A stretch of 64,000 nt of DNA from Trametes villosa (GCA_002964805.2 PUDQ02000001.1:3186001-3250000); one strand, 5' to 3'; shown: positions 34,246 through 42,448, counted from the first letter of the stretch. Numbers and translations: made by a program. Notes: a model not told the origin generated them from the sequence alone.

Positions 34246-34875
34246 ATGGCAAGCGACTCAACCTCCCCGATCCTTCTCAACATCCCGATCTACATTCAGG
34301 CTCGCCCCCTCGAGGGGAGCACGCGGAACGTATGTTGCTCTTCGTTCACGTACGCGATATCCGACTGACTCAAACACGTGCTTCGTAGAGACACATTCTG
34401 GCATCTGTCCGCCTCTTGCCTGTGGACGCCGACAGCATCCGCATCGAGTCCGCCTGGAACTCCCTCGATTCGCCCACCGCTGACACGGAAGGCGTACCCG
34501 CGGTCCTCATTCCCCGCCGCCGCGGAGTACAGGCCTTCCTCCCGCGCGACCCGTTCGAAATGCCGATCTACATCATCGTCACTCGCCGCAACCGCTTCGG
34601 TACAACTGTGAGTCACCTGCGCACGTCGTAGGCACAGTGTGGCTTACCGTCTTGGTCAGTACCACGTCGGCATGGCTATCCAGCTGCGTGAGTGGACTCC
34701 CGGCACGATCGACATCGAAGTCGACTTCATGCGCATCCGCCGCCGGAACGTCCTCCGTTCTCCGCCCATGCGCATCATCCGCGGGGGGGGGGACAACGCC
34801 GCCGCACCCGTCGCGGAGGAGAACGCAGACAATGATGTCAACGACGCGGCTGATAATGTGGAACTTGACGAGTGA
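34246..34875 (+). CDS. Helitron cargo gene C2, unknown function
   Basis: Paralogue of C1. Starts MASDSTSPILLNIPIYIQAR. Two phase-0 introns (about 34330-34388 and 34608-34659) cut the repeated motif at the same place as in C1: EGSTRN joined to RHILASVRLL, and PIYIIVTRRNRFGTT joined to YHVGMAIQLREW. Between them is VLIPRRRGVQAFLPRDPF, matching VFIPQDVF in C1. The C-terminal tail is acidic and Asn/Asp-rich (ENADNDVNDAADN) and follows a run of ten G bases (34783-34792) that is translated as glycines. About 170 residues, soluble, no known domain. Confidence 0.72.
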
Positions 34876-35081
34876 TCTGTAATGTAATTTACCGCCATCA
34901 TCCGCTACCGTACGTGCGCGAGGAACACGGTCTCTGCATACTCCGCTGGCGACTGGGTTCGCGCTAACCGCATGTTCGTCACGCTGCCGCTGAGCGGCTT
35001 CTCTTTCCATTCGCCGTCAATTGTGCATCGACCGTGTGTAGACGGCTCTCCTGGGATACGTCGCCTGTACGCATTCCGCGG

Positions 35082-35086
35082 TATAA
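35082..35086 (+). promoter_or_regulatory. TATA box, cargo gene A1
   Basis: GGTATAAGAG with TATAA 39-43 bp upstream of the ATG at 35125. Confidence 0.5.
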
Positions 35087-35124
35087 GAGCTGGACTTGTG
35101 TTGCGTGCCCCGTACCGCGCCGCC

Positions 35125-36289
35125 ATGTCCGCCATGAACGATCTCTCGAACGCGCTCTCCGAGTACGTCGCTCCCTACCACCATGTTCCGTACGCGCTAA
35201 TGTTGCTCGTAAACTACAGCCTGCACCTGCTCGAAGGAGCACCGCCGCGTGCAGCTACCGATAACTTGCGTCCGTATGTGGATCTCCTCAAGGACGAATG
35301 CTTGCGGTACTGACAGGCAAAGTCTTCACAGCGACGTCCTCTACTTCGTGGCGAATTCCATGGACATTCGCTCCCTCCAGGCCTGGCGGGCTTCGTGCGT
35401 TGTCGCGGACCGGACCGCAAGTTACGCTCTGAACCTCCGCTACAACGACGCACTCTCCTCCTTCTTCGACGACCCCGTCCAATTCCGCAACATGCTTCGT
35501 CTCACATCTGCGGTCGTTTCCGGCTCGACGGCGCTCCACATCCTCGACATCGAGCGCGCGGACGCTTGGTCCCCTTCTGATGTCGACATCTACGTGCCCT
35601 TCCACTTCACGGACCGCTTGTTGGCGTACCTCTGCTGCACCGAGCGCTACGAGATCACGAAGACCGACCGTGCCGCGTACTCTTACCACTCGTACCATCA
35701 CTCCGGAATCGCGCGCATCGTCCATCTCCGTCGTGAGGGGTTCGAGATCGACATCATCCAGTCCGCGACACGCTCCGCCATTCATCCGCTTCCGCAGTTC
35801 TGGAGCACCCACCTCATGAACTACCTCACCGCGGATTCGTTCTGCTTGGCTTACCCGGAACTTACCCTCGCTGGCAAAGCACTCCTCAACCCCATCCAAC
35901 TCCTCGACTACCAGCTCCCCCTTCCCCGCATTCTCGACACGATGGCGAAGTACGTCGCGCGCGGATATGATTTCCGCATCATGCCGCTCGCATGGGCTGC
36001 CGATCCTCGCGGCGCCTGTGACGGTGGCCCGGCATGCCCTCGCACGAGGCGCCGTTTCGGCGACGAGCACTGTCTTATGGGCTCCTTCCATTCCTACGCG
36101 GACCCGTCCCCTCATGACCGCGCGCTCCCGGACGCTGAGCTCACCGTCGCTTGGCTCAGGGGAGGTGTGGCTTGCGGGGGCGAGTGCGCATACCCGCCCG
36201 GCTGCGTTAACGACGAGCCGGTGTTCGTAACAGTGCCCTCTGTTATCAGGCTGCCTTTGAAGTCGCTCTACTATCCACCCCCGCGTTGA
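35125..36289 (+). CDS. Helitron cargo gene A1, F-box-like and nucleotidyltransferase-fold protein
   Basis: Two-exon gene, about 370 residues. Exon 1 starts MSAMNDLSNALSEYVAPYHH; a 41-bp intron (about 35275-35315, donor GTATGT) is phase 2 and rejoins at SLHSDVLYFVANSMDIRSLQ, which resembles an F-box. The core fits the DNA polymerase beta nucleotidyltransferase fold: SGSTALHIL, then about 10 residues later SPSDVDIYVPF (the GS...DxD pattern), and FEIDIIQSA as a possible third acidic position. Then PQFWSTHLMNYLTADSFCLA, LTLAGKALLNPIQLLDYQLP and a Cys-rich C-terminal block with CPRTRRRFGDEHCLMG. F-box proteins recruit substrates to SCF ubiquitin ligases; the nucleotidyl substrate is unknown. The paralogue A2 lacks the key acids. 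Confidence 0.75.
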
Positions 36290-36526
36290 TTGTTGCGCCC
36301 GTGCAGCTTGTACCCGCCCACCGCCGTTTCCCCCGGACTTGTCGTTTTCCGTACCGCACGTGCTGCTTCTCGATACGGTAGTAGCCTGTATTGGACATTT
36401 GCGAACATTCCTTCTTCCCTGTAACCAATGTGATACATTCTCGGACCATCCTTCCTTCCACGTTCTCGGTGCGCGCGAGTGTGGCTCCGGCGTGAATTGG
36501 TGTGCAACGTTCCTGGTTGTGTTGTC

Positions 36527-36534
36527 TATATAAA
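36527..36534 (+). promoter_or_regulatory. TATA box, cargo gene D1
   Basis: Consensus TATATAAA 55-62 bp upstream of the ATG at 36589, the best TATA match in the cargo region. Confidence 0.6.
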
Positions 36535-36588
36535 CCGGACTTCGCTCGGTGCGGGGGTCGCCCTCCCCGTCTGCCTACCTCTGTCGAA

Positions 36589-37342
36589 ATGCGTACCGCG
36601 CTCAACGATCAAATCTCCACCGTCGGCGCTTTCTACCCGCGGTTGAAGCTCGAGTACGTGCCATGCAATGCGAGTGTCGACTCCACTAACATCCTACACA
36701 ACAGGCATTTGAACACGCTGCTGCTCACCGCGAAGCACAGCATATCCAACCCTCCGAGGTCAGGAGGTTGGAAATTCTCGGACGGCGGTTTTGCGCGCGC
36801 CGTATACACCATCGACGGCTCTCCCTGCGAGTTCCTCCTCATTTGCACCATCGACGAGGTGGACTTCGAAGGACCGCTCCCGGCGATCACAGTGAAGCCG
36901 CTGTACGAAGACGACGCGCTGTTGTTCGATGGTATCGCGTTCTTACCCTCCATGTTCGAATGGGACAGCCACCCTGGTACGTTCTTAGCTCAAAGCCGCT
37001 TCTACGTGACGCTGACAGCACGTTAGCCGGTAGACGTCGGTCGGTGTCCCTGTGCATGAGGGGCGAATTCGTAAGTCTCCTTACTTAGCGCGACAACCTG
37101 TGCTCACCTGCGCTTCGCAGCACCAGGTCACCGTCGCGGACAACACCGACCTCAACTTCGAGCGCCCGCGCGATGCGCGCTCGCTGCCGCGGGAGAGCTT
37201 GAGATCGAAGGATTTGGTGGCGGTGACGGTGTACGCCCTCCTGCATGCTCCCCTGTACGCGCCGCCCTCGTACTCGTTCTCGGTGCGCCACATCGGTCTC
37301 GTGCACGCAGTAGACGACGCAGAGGCAGCCGCCCAAGTGTGA
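36589..37342 (+). CDS. Helitron cargo gene D1, unknown function
   Basis: Starts MRTALNDQISTVGAFYPRLK. Two introns (about 36978-37026 and 37069-37119) frame a mini-exon of about 43 bp that encodes GRRRSVSLCMRGEF. Exon 1 has SGGWKFSDGGFARAVYTIDG and EFLLICTIDEVDFEGPLP; exon 3 has HQVTVADNTDLNFERPRD and KDLVAVTVYALLHA ending YSFSVRHIGLVHAVDD. The end matches D2 and the C-terminal domain of B1. The mini-exon contains the same R-x-S-V-x-L element as B2 (TRNSVSVTL) and, as in family C, an intron lies just before it. About 215 residues, beta-rich, no known domain. Confidence 0.68.
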
Positions 37343-37453
37343 CGTACTTGGACCCACACTCCGCTTGTTCCGCTGTAGTTGCTCCCGAAGAATGTATCTG
37401 TCCGCCTTATGACATGCCTTGCCCCGCTGCACTCAGCAGCTCATGATCACACT

Positions 37454-38080
37454 ATGCCCCGCTCCCGAACCCGCCGTCCGCCCGCTAAACGCCCTCGCGC
37501 CAAGTCGCCCGAGCACGAATGCACGGATTGCGAGATCCAGTTCCCGTCGTGGGTAACCGCACAACAACATGCGTGCGTAGGCTGCAACTCACTCTGATAC
37601 TGACTCAAACTCTGATGTACTATTCGTCTCCCATCAGGCGCATTCACCACTTCTTCGACTTCAAGGATCCTGATCAGGGAATATTCGCCGTGTCTCAGGT
37701 TCCTCCCGACGCGCGTTGGGGTGACCCGCCGACGCGCCGATACCTGTGCGACGCAACCTCGAATGAACCGCTCCGTCTATGGGTGGTAGGCCTCATATCC
37801 GGGATGGACACCTGCATGGTGGAGGGAAGCACCAGGAACAGCGTCAGCGTGACGCTCAACTTTCTTCGAGATGTCGATCGCTCTGCTGCATCTGCACTCA
37901 TCCATCTGAGCAAACCTCGTCCTTGTGAGTGCGCGCTTTCAGTACGCGGGTGCAAGTCAGTCTGACGTGCGTTCCGCAGGGCCTTTCTACAACGAGCGCG
38001 TCTTTGAATCGTCGCGCATTTCTTTGACTGACAACGGCCCCCGCGTACGTCGTCTGTCTCGTCGACATTTCCCTTCCTGA
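37454..38080 (+). CDS. Helitron cargo gene B2, C2H2-finger protein of unknown function
   Basis: Begins with a very basic tail MPRSRTRRPPAKRPRAK, likely nuclear. An intron with donor GTGCGT (from about 37572) is phase 2; splicing gives CTDCEIQFPSWVTAQQHARI, then HH. This creates a C-x2-C-x12-H-x3-H zinc finger whose second His lies in the next exon. The following domain has FFDFKDPDQGIFAVSQ, PPDARWGD, RRYLCD and PLRLWVVGLISGM, then STRNSVSVTLNFLRDVD, in the same order as domain 1 of B1. A last intron (about 37928-37979) joins WPFYNERVFESSRI and the stop at 38080. About 170 residues. DNA or RNA binding is plausible from the finger and basic tail, but not shown. Confidence 0.72.
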
Positions 38081-38674
38081 CCCAACGCCCAGCTTTTCTC
38101 CGCGGTGCATGACGCCACCTCGGTTTTCACGTCCGCGGACAAGATGCCTCGGCTGAGCGTCTCACGTCCGCGGACAAGATGCCTCGGCTGACGTCTCGGG
38201 GATGTCACGTCCGGGGATGTCGTTCTAGTCGAGTTTCGGTGCACGCGTTGGCATCGGCGTCACCTCAGTGCGTCGCCGCAGTGGACGGCGTGGTACACTG
38301 CTTTCGCGCTGGACTCCATCGCGATCCTCGCCCGCGGGCCGCATGTATATATGCCGTCCCCCCTTCATGACTTCCGTGGCGTACTGTAACCACACCTTAT
38401 TCATTTGCCCTTCCCCTGGCAGTACCGACTGGTGGGGGAATGCGCGTGAGCGCGTCCTCGTGCGATCCAGCGCGTTCTGGCCGAGAATAGAAGCCTGCCC
38501 GCACTTGCGCGGCTATGGGCATCGGTGTCAGTCGCACACTGCATTCCACGAGAAACCCTGTACCCTCCAGTCGTTCGCAATCGTCTTTCGTATATCACGC
38601 CAGCGCGTCGTCGCGATGGACACCACCCTTTCTGCCCATCGGGTCGTCCACACCACCGCGCTCCCGACCACCGT
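38081..38674. other. intergenic, tandem repeat and A2 upstream region
   Basis: Contains the 30-bp direct repeats (38127-38227) and a TATATAT at 38344-38350. No domain-bearing frame. A second candidate, GTATATC, lies about 86 bp before the A2 ATG. Confidence 0.4.
38127..38227. repeat. 30-bp direct repeat, two full copies and a partial third
   Basis: TCACGTCCGCGGACAAGATG followed by CCTCGGCTGA occurs at 38127-38156 and again, identical, at 38162-38191. TCACGTCCGGGGA begins a degenerate third unit at 38215. Each full unit contains the palindromic core GTCCGCGGAC. It lies between B2 and A2 and could be a regulatory array. Confidence 0.85.
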
Positions 38675-39760
38675 ATGTCCACGCCGTCAGAGCCTGTGCC
38701 GTCACTCTTGCTGGGGTGAGAAGCAACCGAGCCGCATATATTCATCCAAGACTGACCTCTGTACAGGCTGCCGGCGGAGCTGTTGCGCGCTTGCGTAGCG
38801 CACGCGGATATCCTCAGCATCCTCGCTATACGCAACACTTGCGTAGAGCTCGCCGGTCACGCCGAAGCCGTCCTGCGCGCGGATCGCCAAAAACTCCTCG
38901 GCTACTACGTGACGAACCCCACCGCCTTCTGGGACCTGTTGTCCGAGGGGCGGGCCGTTGTGGGCGGTCTCGGCGCACTCAGTTTCGTACTGCGCGACGC
39001 AACTGTTCTTCCGGCAGTCCTGGACGTTTACGTCTCCTCCCTCGACGGCGACCATCTCGAACAGATCATTGCCGAATCCGGGATCATAGAACGCTGTGTG
39101 GACATCCAAACATCCGACGATCCTCTCAACGATCTGGCCCCGGACGTCGCGCGCTCCATGACTTTCGCAGCGCGCGAGGGCCGATACATCACCATTCACA
39201 CATCCATTTCCTTCTCCCCGCTCGAACCGATCGCCGCGTCGCGTACGACCGCCCTCATCAACTGGGTGTCCCCACACGCGTTCGGTTGCGGTTACCCGGC
39301 TCTCACCCTCCGTCGCCGCTCTTTGGGCAAACTGCCGTTTGGCCCCGAACCGTTGATCTACACCGCACACCGCCGCCTTCTGGACTTCGGCTTCGACCTC
39401 CAGGACGAGGCGATCGCATGGCCGGAGTACGCGGCAGTGACGTTTCCCCCCGAATACGAATGGCAGCAGCCTTGCCTTCGCCGGTTGAACGTGTGCCCGT
39501 GCCAGGGACGCTTCTTCGGAGACCCGGGTTCGCTCATGACGGTGTTCAACCTTCGCGACGCCGATCTCGAACGACTCGCTCAACAACGGCAACTTCCGTT
39601 CGGCTTCTCCGTCGCCTGGCGGCTCGCGAACGTCGGTATCGCAATGTGCGACGGGATATGTTTTCTCGATGACCCGCTTTTGCCGGAAGAAATGCTTACG
39701 GTGCCGCTCATCATAGCGCGTGCGGGCTTCTCCTTACGTCGATGTACTATTACTCTGTGA
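38675..39760 (+). CDS. Helitron cargo gene A2, F-box and degenerate nucleotidyltransferase-fold protein
   Basis: Paralogue of A1. A 41-bp first exon (MSTPSEPVPSLLLG) with donor GTGAGA and a phase-2 intron of about 50 bp leads directly into LPAELLRACVAHADILSIL, a clear F-box-like helix pair. The core aligns with A1: VVGGLGALSFVLRD against VVSGSTALHILDIE, and AVLDVYVSS against SDVDIYVPF. The first Asp of the DxD and the third acidic position are missing, so catalysis is unlikely. Later parts keep the family pattern: HAFGCGYPALTLRRRSLGKL, YTAHRRLLDFGFDLQDEAI and the Cys block CPCQGRFFGDPGSLM. Ends FSLRRCTITL. About 345 residues. Confidence 0.74.
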
Positions 39761-40112
39761 TTGACCTGATGGCGGCTGGTATACTCGAGGGGGTTGTTTT
39801 CTTGTATATCGGACTGTGTGTACTCGTCAAGCGCGACACTATGTATCTTGGCCACTTATGACCGGGTAGACGCGGCGAGGTAGCGGGCTTTGCCGCTCGT
39901 CGGCGCTACCCGACTTATGAGATGGCGTGTAGCAACGGATGGAGAGCATACGAAACTCTGGAGCGCGGGGCGAATCTTGCCTCGGACGCTGCGACTACAC
40001 CTGAACGGCATCGAGGCTAGGTCAATTCAATTTCGGACTGGACACACTATGCCGTCCTACGCCGACATCCCCGATTTAGGCCAAAAGGCTCTAGGTGACG
40101 TAGTCGTAAGTG

Positions 40113-40424
40113 ATCGAACGCTGCAGCGGAATATTGTCAGCCTCCTGCCAGCCCGCCGGCCTGGGGATAAGTACCGTGCCAGGGCGACGTCTGCTCCTCA
40201 TTCCCGTCTTCCACCCTCTGAGACCGAAGATGGGTGGTCCATTCTACAAGACGACGGGTCTTATCGTCCAGCAAGAGGGCGAATACAAAGGTGCGTCTCT
40301 CGAGGGAGGAGCTTCGGCTCTGGCGCATACCTTTTCGTGGTCCTCGGGATAAGTACCCTCTGTGAGCGGCCTCTCTTCGGGGCTGCGCGCGGACGGGGAA
40401 ACCAAAATGCGTTTTCTTCTTCTT
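40113..40424 (-). repeat. dispersed repeat family R, copy 3 (inverted)
   Basis: The reverse complement carries all family landmarks: CGCATTTTGGTTTCCCC, GAGGGTACTTATCCCGAGG, TTGCTGGACGATAAGACC, CCACCCATCTTCGGTCTCAG, the second GGTACTTATCC and CTGCAGCG. Opposite orientation to the other copies. Confidence 0.85.
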
Positions 40425-40880
40425 GCTTCCCGCAGATGGGGTTGCTGTCGATGTTGATGTGCAATGTAATCGTTCAGGGCTTCAACGCATTCTCTTCGAG
40501 GTGTTTAGCATATGTTGCGTGTCTTGTGCGAGCCGGACGATACACTACGGGGATTGGGGTAAGACGTGCTGCCACCTGCCGCAATGGAAGGGTTGACTTA
40601 CCATACGGGCCCATCAAGTGGAACGGACTGCGCCTAAGGTCATATGCCACCGAAGCGAAGAGCTCTGGGAATGATTTGGCGGAGAACGTATGGATGTCTT
40701 GATCTTCTGAACAACATTATATGTGCGCAGTCAAAGCCGCCCGACCCCGGAAGGACGTCTTACGGAGCGTTCGGATAAGTTCATGGTATAAAATTCGTAT
40801 GGCACGCCCTACTACGCGCTGTGCTCACAAACATACCAATAGTGAGTAGCTCTTGGTCTCCTTGAGTGTTCGCGCAGGCA

Positions 40881-40887
40881 TATAAAA
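40881..40887 (+). promoter_or_regulatory. TATA box, GNAT gene
   Basis: TATAAAA 41-47 bp upstream of the ATG at 40928. Confidence 0.6.
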
Positions 40888-40927
40888 CATAGCACTCACC
40901 GACCTGCACTTCAGGACATACCGAGCC

Positions 40928-41490
40928 ATGTCAGAGACACCCATCGTCCGCGAAGGAACGCTCGACGATCTCCCTCAAATCGTCCCGCTCTTCCTGGCCT
41001 CGCTCGACACCAGCATCCCCGGGCTGAAGTTCTCCGATTCCCGCCCATACGCACCCGCCAACGTCGAGAAGAAGCTGAGCTCGCGCCTCTTCCCCCACGC
41101 ACCCTCAAGCTCTACGTCCTCGAGCTGCCGTCCACAGGCGAGATCATCGCATACGGGAACGTCAAGCCCGCGCCGACCGAGGAGCAGAAGAACGGGGGCG
41201 GGTACAGCCCGAGCGCGGGTGGTGACCAGGACGAGCTGGACATGCTCTACGTCAAGGCCGGGCTGGGCGGGCGTGGGTACGGCGGGCTGCTGCTGGAGGC
41301 TTTCAAGAAGGACTGGGCCGAACATGGGGGCATCCAGCTGCATGTTTTCAAGAAGAACACACGCGCGATCCGGTTTTACGAGAAGATGGGCTTTGAGAAG
41401 GTGCCGGGTGCCGAGGCGGTGTGGAACCTGCTGTTGAAGGGGGGCGAAGAGGAGGCGGTCTATCTCATGAGCTGGAGACCGTCCTCATGA
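40928..41490 (+). pseudogene. GNAT-family N-acetyltransferase, frameshifted
   Basis: Single-exon gene of a GCN5-related acetyltransferase, about 187 residues when read across the break. The N terminus is MSETPIVREGTLDDLPQIVP and continues SRPYAPANVEKKLSSRLF. At a run of five C bases (41092-41096) the frame is lost. The remaining domain continues in another frame with LYVLELPSTGEIIAYGN, DELDMLYVKAGLGGRGYGG (acetyl-CoA binding R/Q-x-x-G-x-G/A motif) and NTRAIRFYEKMGFEKVPG, ending LMSWRPSS. One missing C would explain the shift; no intron can. It is either a recent inactivation or a base-calling error in a homopolymer. Promoter and both halves look otherwise intact. Acyl acceptor unknown. Confidence 0.8.
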
Positions 41491-41661
41491 GACTCAGGAC
41501 TAGAGATTGTTTGCATAGTATCGTTGCATAGATGGATGTACATGGTGGATGGCAGAGAGAGCAGTTGGAGAGTGGCAGTCACCGACATCGCGACCGCGAT
41601 GTGAGTGCCTGCGATTCACCTCGAAAGCGCGTGGGGGGAAGCAGCAAAACCAACATTCTAA

Positions 41662-41749
41662 GCCTTCTTAGCTCAGTGGTAGAGCGCGCCACTCGTATAC
41701 GATTCATCGTTACATGGTGAGGTCGGTTGTTCAATCCAGCCAGGAGGCA
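41662..41749 (+). tRNA. tRNA-Thr (anticodon CGT) with intron
   Basis: The acceptor stem GCCTTCT pairs with AGGAGGC, followed by discriminator A. D arm AGCTCAGTGGTAGAGC; anticodon stem CGCCA/TGGTG with loop CTCGTAA; T arm GGTTG-TTCAATC-CAGCC. A 16-nt intron (TACGATTCATCGTTAC) interrupts the loop one base 3' of the anticodon, the standard nuclear position. A T5 run (41750-41754) follows at once as Pol III terminator. A and B box sequences are present. Confidence 0.93.
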
Positions 41750-41754
41750 TTTTT
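41750..41754 (+). terminator. RNA polymerase III terminator
   Basis: Five T residues directly after the tRNA-Thr discriminator base. Confidence 0.8.
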
Positions 41755-41833
41755 GCCAAGCATGCGCAAGGGAAACCGTGTACTGAAGGGAGTTGGGCAC
41801 AAACAGGTACAGGATGACTAGAACGTAACGAAG

Positions 41834-42153
41834 GGAAAAAGAGAAAGCGCATTTTGGTTTCCCCGTCTGCGCGCAGCCCCGAGGAGAGGCCGCTCACAGA
41901 GGGTACTTATCCCGAGGACCACGAAAAGGTATGCGCCAGAGCCGAAGCTCCTCCCTCGAGACGCACCTTTATATTCGTCCGCTTGCTGGACGAGAAGACC
42001 CGTCGTCTTGTAGAATGTACCACCCATCTTCGGTCTCAGAGGGTGGAAGACGGGAATGAGGAGCAGTTGTCGCCCTACCCCGGTACTTATCCCCCGCGCG
42101 GCGGGAGGCTGGCAGGAGGCTGACACCCTCTGAGGTTTGCAGCGCCCGGTCGA
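41834..42153 (+). repeat. dispersed repeat family R, copy 4
   Basis: Carries the full set of family landmarks in plus orientation, ending near GCAGCGCCCGGTCGA. It starts about 80 bp after the tRNA-Thr gene. With copy 3 it forms an inverted pair around the GNAT and tRNA genes. Confidence 0.85.
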
Positions 42154-42448
42154 CCCATGAGCCGCTTCCAAATAGAGCCTCTAGATCGTCACCCTCATGA
42201 GATCTAGACGCGTCGGATGCTGCACTCGCCGGGGCCATGGCCGATCTCGCGCCCAGTTCGGCTGTGGTTCAATCGGCCAGTCGCGTTGAGAGATCCAACG
42301 TACACTGACCAGACAGGATGATGCCAGCATCTCGCCGGCCCATCCTCTGTGAATGTAGCGGTTGTAATATTCCAAAGATAGCGTACAACAGTGCTCAGAA
42401 CAATAATATACACACCCCGTGTCCGGAAAGTCCGCGCCCTGGTCCGCG
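42154..42448. other. intergenic, no gene seen
   Basis: Short stretch between repeat copy 4 and the APC2 stop; it contains a B-box-like GGTTCAATCGG but no foldable tRNA. Confidence 0.4.

Larger units (their letters stand above)
22050..39915 (+). mobile_element. candidate giant Helitron with multigene cargo
   Basis: Inferred element: the replicase-helicase gene (22243-29282) plus eight downstream genes that fall into four two-member families. The reasons to treat it as one unit are the contiguous block, the repeated families, the short gaps, the shared TATA-driven layout and the absence of any housekeeping gene between 22.2 and 39.8 kb. Ends are only guessed: a CTACC/GGTAG hairpin at 22060 and a 7-bp-stem hairpin (GGTAGCG...CGCTACC) at 39879-39910. 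I did not find a convincing 5' TC and 3' CTRR pair, so the true element could be shorter. Confidence 0.5.
39761..40927. other. presumed Helitron right flank and inverted repeat copy
   Basis: Contains a hairpin GGTAGCG (39879-39885) / CGCTACC (39904-39910) with an inner GGC-TTT-GCC, repeat copy 3 (40113-40424) and the GNAT promoter. No intact gene supported. Confidence 0.4.

Noticed and set aside
39767..39780. CTGAT and CTGGT as a 3' CTRR-T Helitron end
   Set aside because: No hairpin lies just upstream of either; such tetramers are common by chance.
42245..42300. B-box-like GGTTCAATCGG near repeat copy 4 as a second tRNA
   Set aside because: No acceptor, D or anticodon stem can be drawn.
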